DNA of 15,544 nucleotides from Phycisphaerae bacterium (GTDB taxonomy: Bacteria > Planctomycetota > Phycisphaerae > UBA1845 > UTPLA1). Location: positions 1 through 15,544 of the forward strand of contig JAFGQA010000343.1 of the NCBI GenBank assembly GCA_016935885.1, in the 5' to 3' direction. Each line of letters begins with the position of its first letter. The first letter of the stretch is position 1. The position numbers and the translations under genes are program-made. This document shows positions 15,301 through 15,544 of this stretch, piece after piece. The notes under the pieces are model-generated. The model was not told where the DNA came from. It did no database searches and was given only the letters and a program-made list of their open reading frames with translations.

Positions 15301-15357
15301 GGCGGCATTCGATTCTGGGTGCCACGGGCGGCGGCAATCGATTCTGGGTGCCACGGG
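15301..15357. repeat. Tandem duplication, 29-bp period
   Basis: 15301-15328 and 15330-15357 match at 27 of 28 positions. Each unit ends in GTGCCACGGG, the box that also starts the following hairpin (CACGGGC at 15352-15358 with GCCCGTG at 15368-15374). Confidence 0.85.
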
Positions 15358-15360
15358 CTG

Positions 15361-15419
15361 CTTGCCCGCCCGTGCTGTCTCTCCGGTGAGCGCATGGGGC
15401 ATACACGCCGGTAGACAAG
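15361..15419 (+). repeat. Dispersed repeat, copy B (59 bp)
   Basis: Matches 94-152 at 49 of 59 positions, same orientation, no gaps. In this copy the hairpin that ends copy A has decayed: the arms around ACAAG no longer pair well. Confidence 0.7.
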
Positions 15420-15442
15420 TACGCGTTGATCGTTGTGGCATC

Positions 15443-15477
15443 GGTAAGCGGAGCCGGCGGCGGCGGCGGAGCTTACC
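15443..15477. repeat. Inverted repeat around a CGG run
   Basis: GGTAAGC (15443-15449) and GCTTACC (15471-15477) pair over 7 bp; the inside contains five CGG/GGC triplets in a row. No T-run follows on either strand. Confidence 0.5.
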
Positions 15478-15493
15478 CGTGGGCAGATACGCT

Positions 15494-15517
15494 GGGCCGA
15501 GAATCCCTTCTCGGCCC
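15494..15517. terminator. Strong hairpin, possible terminator of a gene beyond the right edge
   Basis: GGGCCGAGAA (15494-15503) and TTCTCGGCCC (15508-15517) form a perfect 10-bp stem around TCCC. Neither side has a run of T, so a standard intrinsic terminator is not shown; it could still end transcription entering from the right or mark the boundary of the cluster. Confidence 0.4.
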
Positions 15518-15544
15518 GTTGTGTCGATCTGTGGGAAAGGATTC

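Larger units (their letters stand above)
15092..15544. other. Gene-free right end with repeats and hairpins
   Basis: No convincing gene. Two minus-strand frames of 99 and 116 residues cross it, but they run through repeat DNA, have no recognisable motif and show mixed Arg/Cys/Pro-rich composition. Region contents are: upstream sequence of the acetyltransferase (to about 15260), a 29-bp tandem duplication (15301-15357), copy B of the dispersed repeat (15361-15419), a GC-rich inverted repeat (15443-15477) with a CGG run, and a 10-bp perfect hairpin (15494-15517). Confidence 0.6.

Noticed and set aside
15119..15418. Possible small gene before the acetyltransferase (99 residues)
   Set aside because: It runs through the 29-bp duplication and the dispersed repeat and shows no motif; another frame is equally open.

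Overview
The window is high-GC bacterial DNA (about 60% G+C by eye). It holds eleven protein genes, all on the minus strand, so transcription runs from the right edge to the left. Together they form a cell-surface polysaccharide or protein/lipid glycosylation locus: nucleotide-sugar enzymes, sugar-tailoring enzymes, one polyprenyl-phosphate glycosyltransferase and two large membrane GT-C glycosyltransferases. Gaps between genes carry short GTGGCA-containing hairpin repeats. I associate repeats of this look with Planctomycetota genomes, but that placement is an inference and there is no rRNA or other phylogenetic marker here.

In transcription order: (1) 15091-13596 holds an N-acetyltransferase (WbpD/WlbB type) and an NAD-dependent Gfo/Idh/MocA oxidoreductase (WbpB/WlbA type), joined by an ATGA overlap. 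(2) 13511-11118 is a 797-residue GT-C glycosyltransferase. (3) 11117-10761 is a gap with a near-consensus sigma-70 promoter and a period-15 tandem repeat. (4) 10760-2450 is a tight run of seven genes: a WbpE-like aminotransferase, an ATP-grasp ligase, an NAD-dependent epimerase, a metallophosphoesterase, a SAM methyltransferase with a C-methyltransferase-type C-terminal domain, a GT2 polyprenyl-phosphate sugar transferase, a second epimerase, and then a second DegT-type aminotransferase (eight genes counting that last one). Junctions are mostly ATGA or short overlaps. (5) After 27 bp comes a second GT-C glycosyltransferase, 2422-404. (6) The two ends, 1-403 and 15092-15544, have no convincing gene and carry copies of the same dispersed repeat.

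Two biochemical themes stand out. Oxidoreductase, acetyltransferase and the 10760-9639 aminotransferase match the three central steps to UDP-2,3-diacetamido-2,3-dideoxy-glucuronic acid (B-E-D of the Wbp/Wlb pathway); the UDP-GlcNAc 6-dehydrogenase is not in the window. GT2, SDR, DegT aminotransferase and GT-C (5736-404) have the same four enzyme classes, in one run, as the ArnC, ArnA-dehydrogenase, ArnB and ArnT steps of aminoarabinose transfer. This suggests that an amino sugar is made, loaded on undecaprenyl phosphate, flipped, and transferred outside the membrane. The ATP-grasp ligase, directly coupled to the WbpE-like gene, is the least explained member and could modify a sugar carboxylate.
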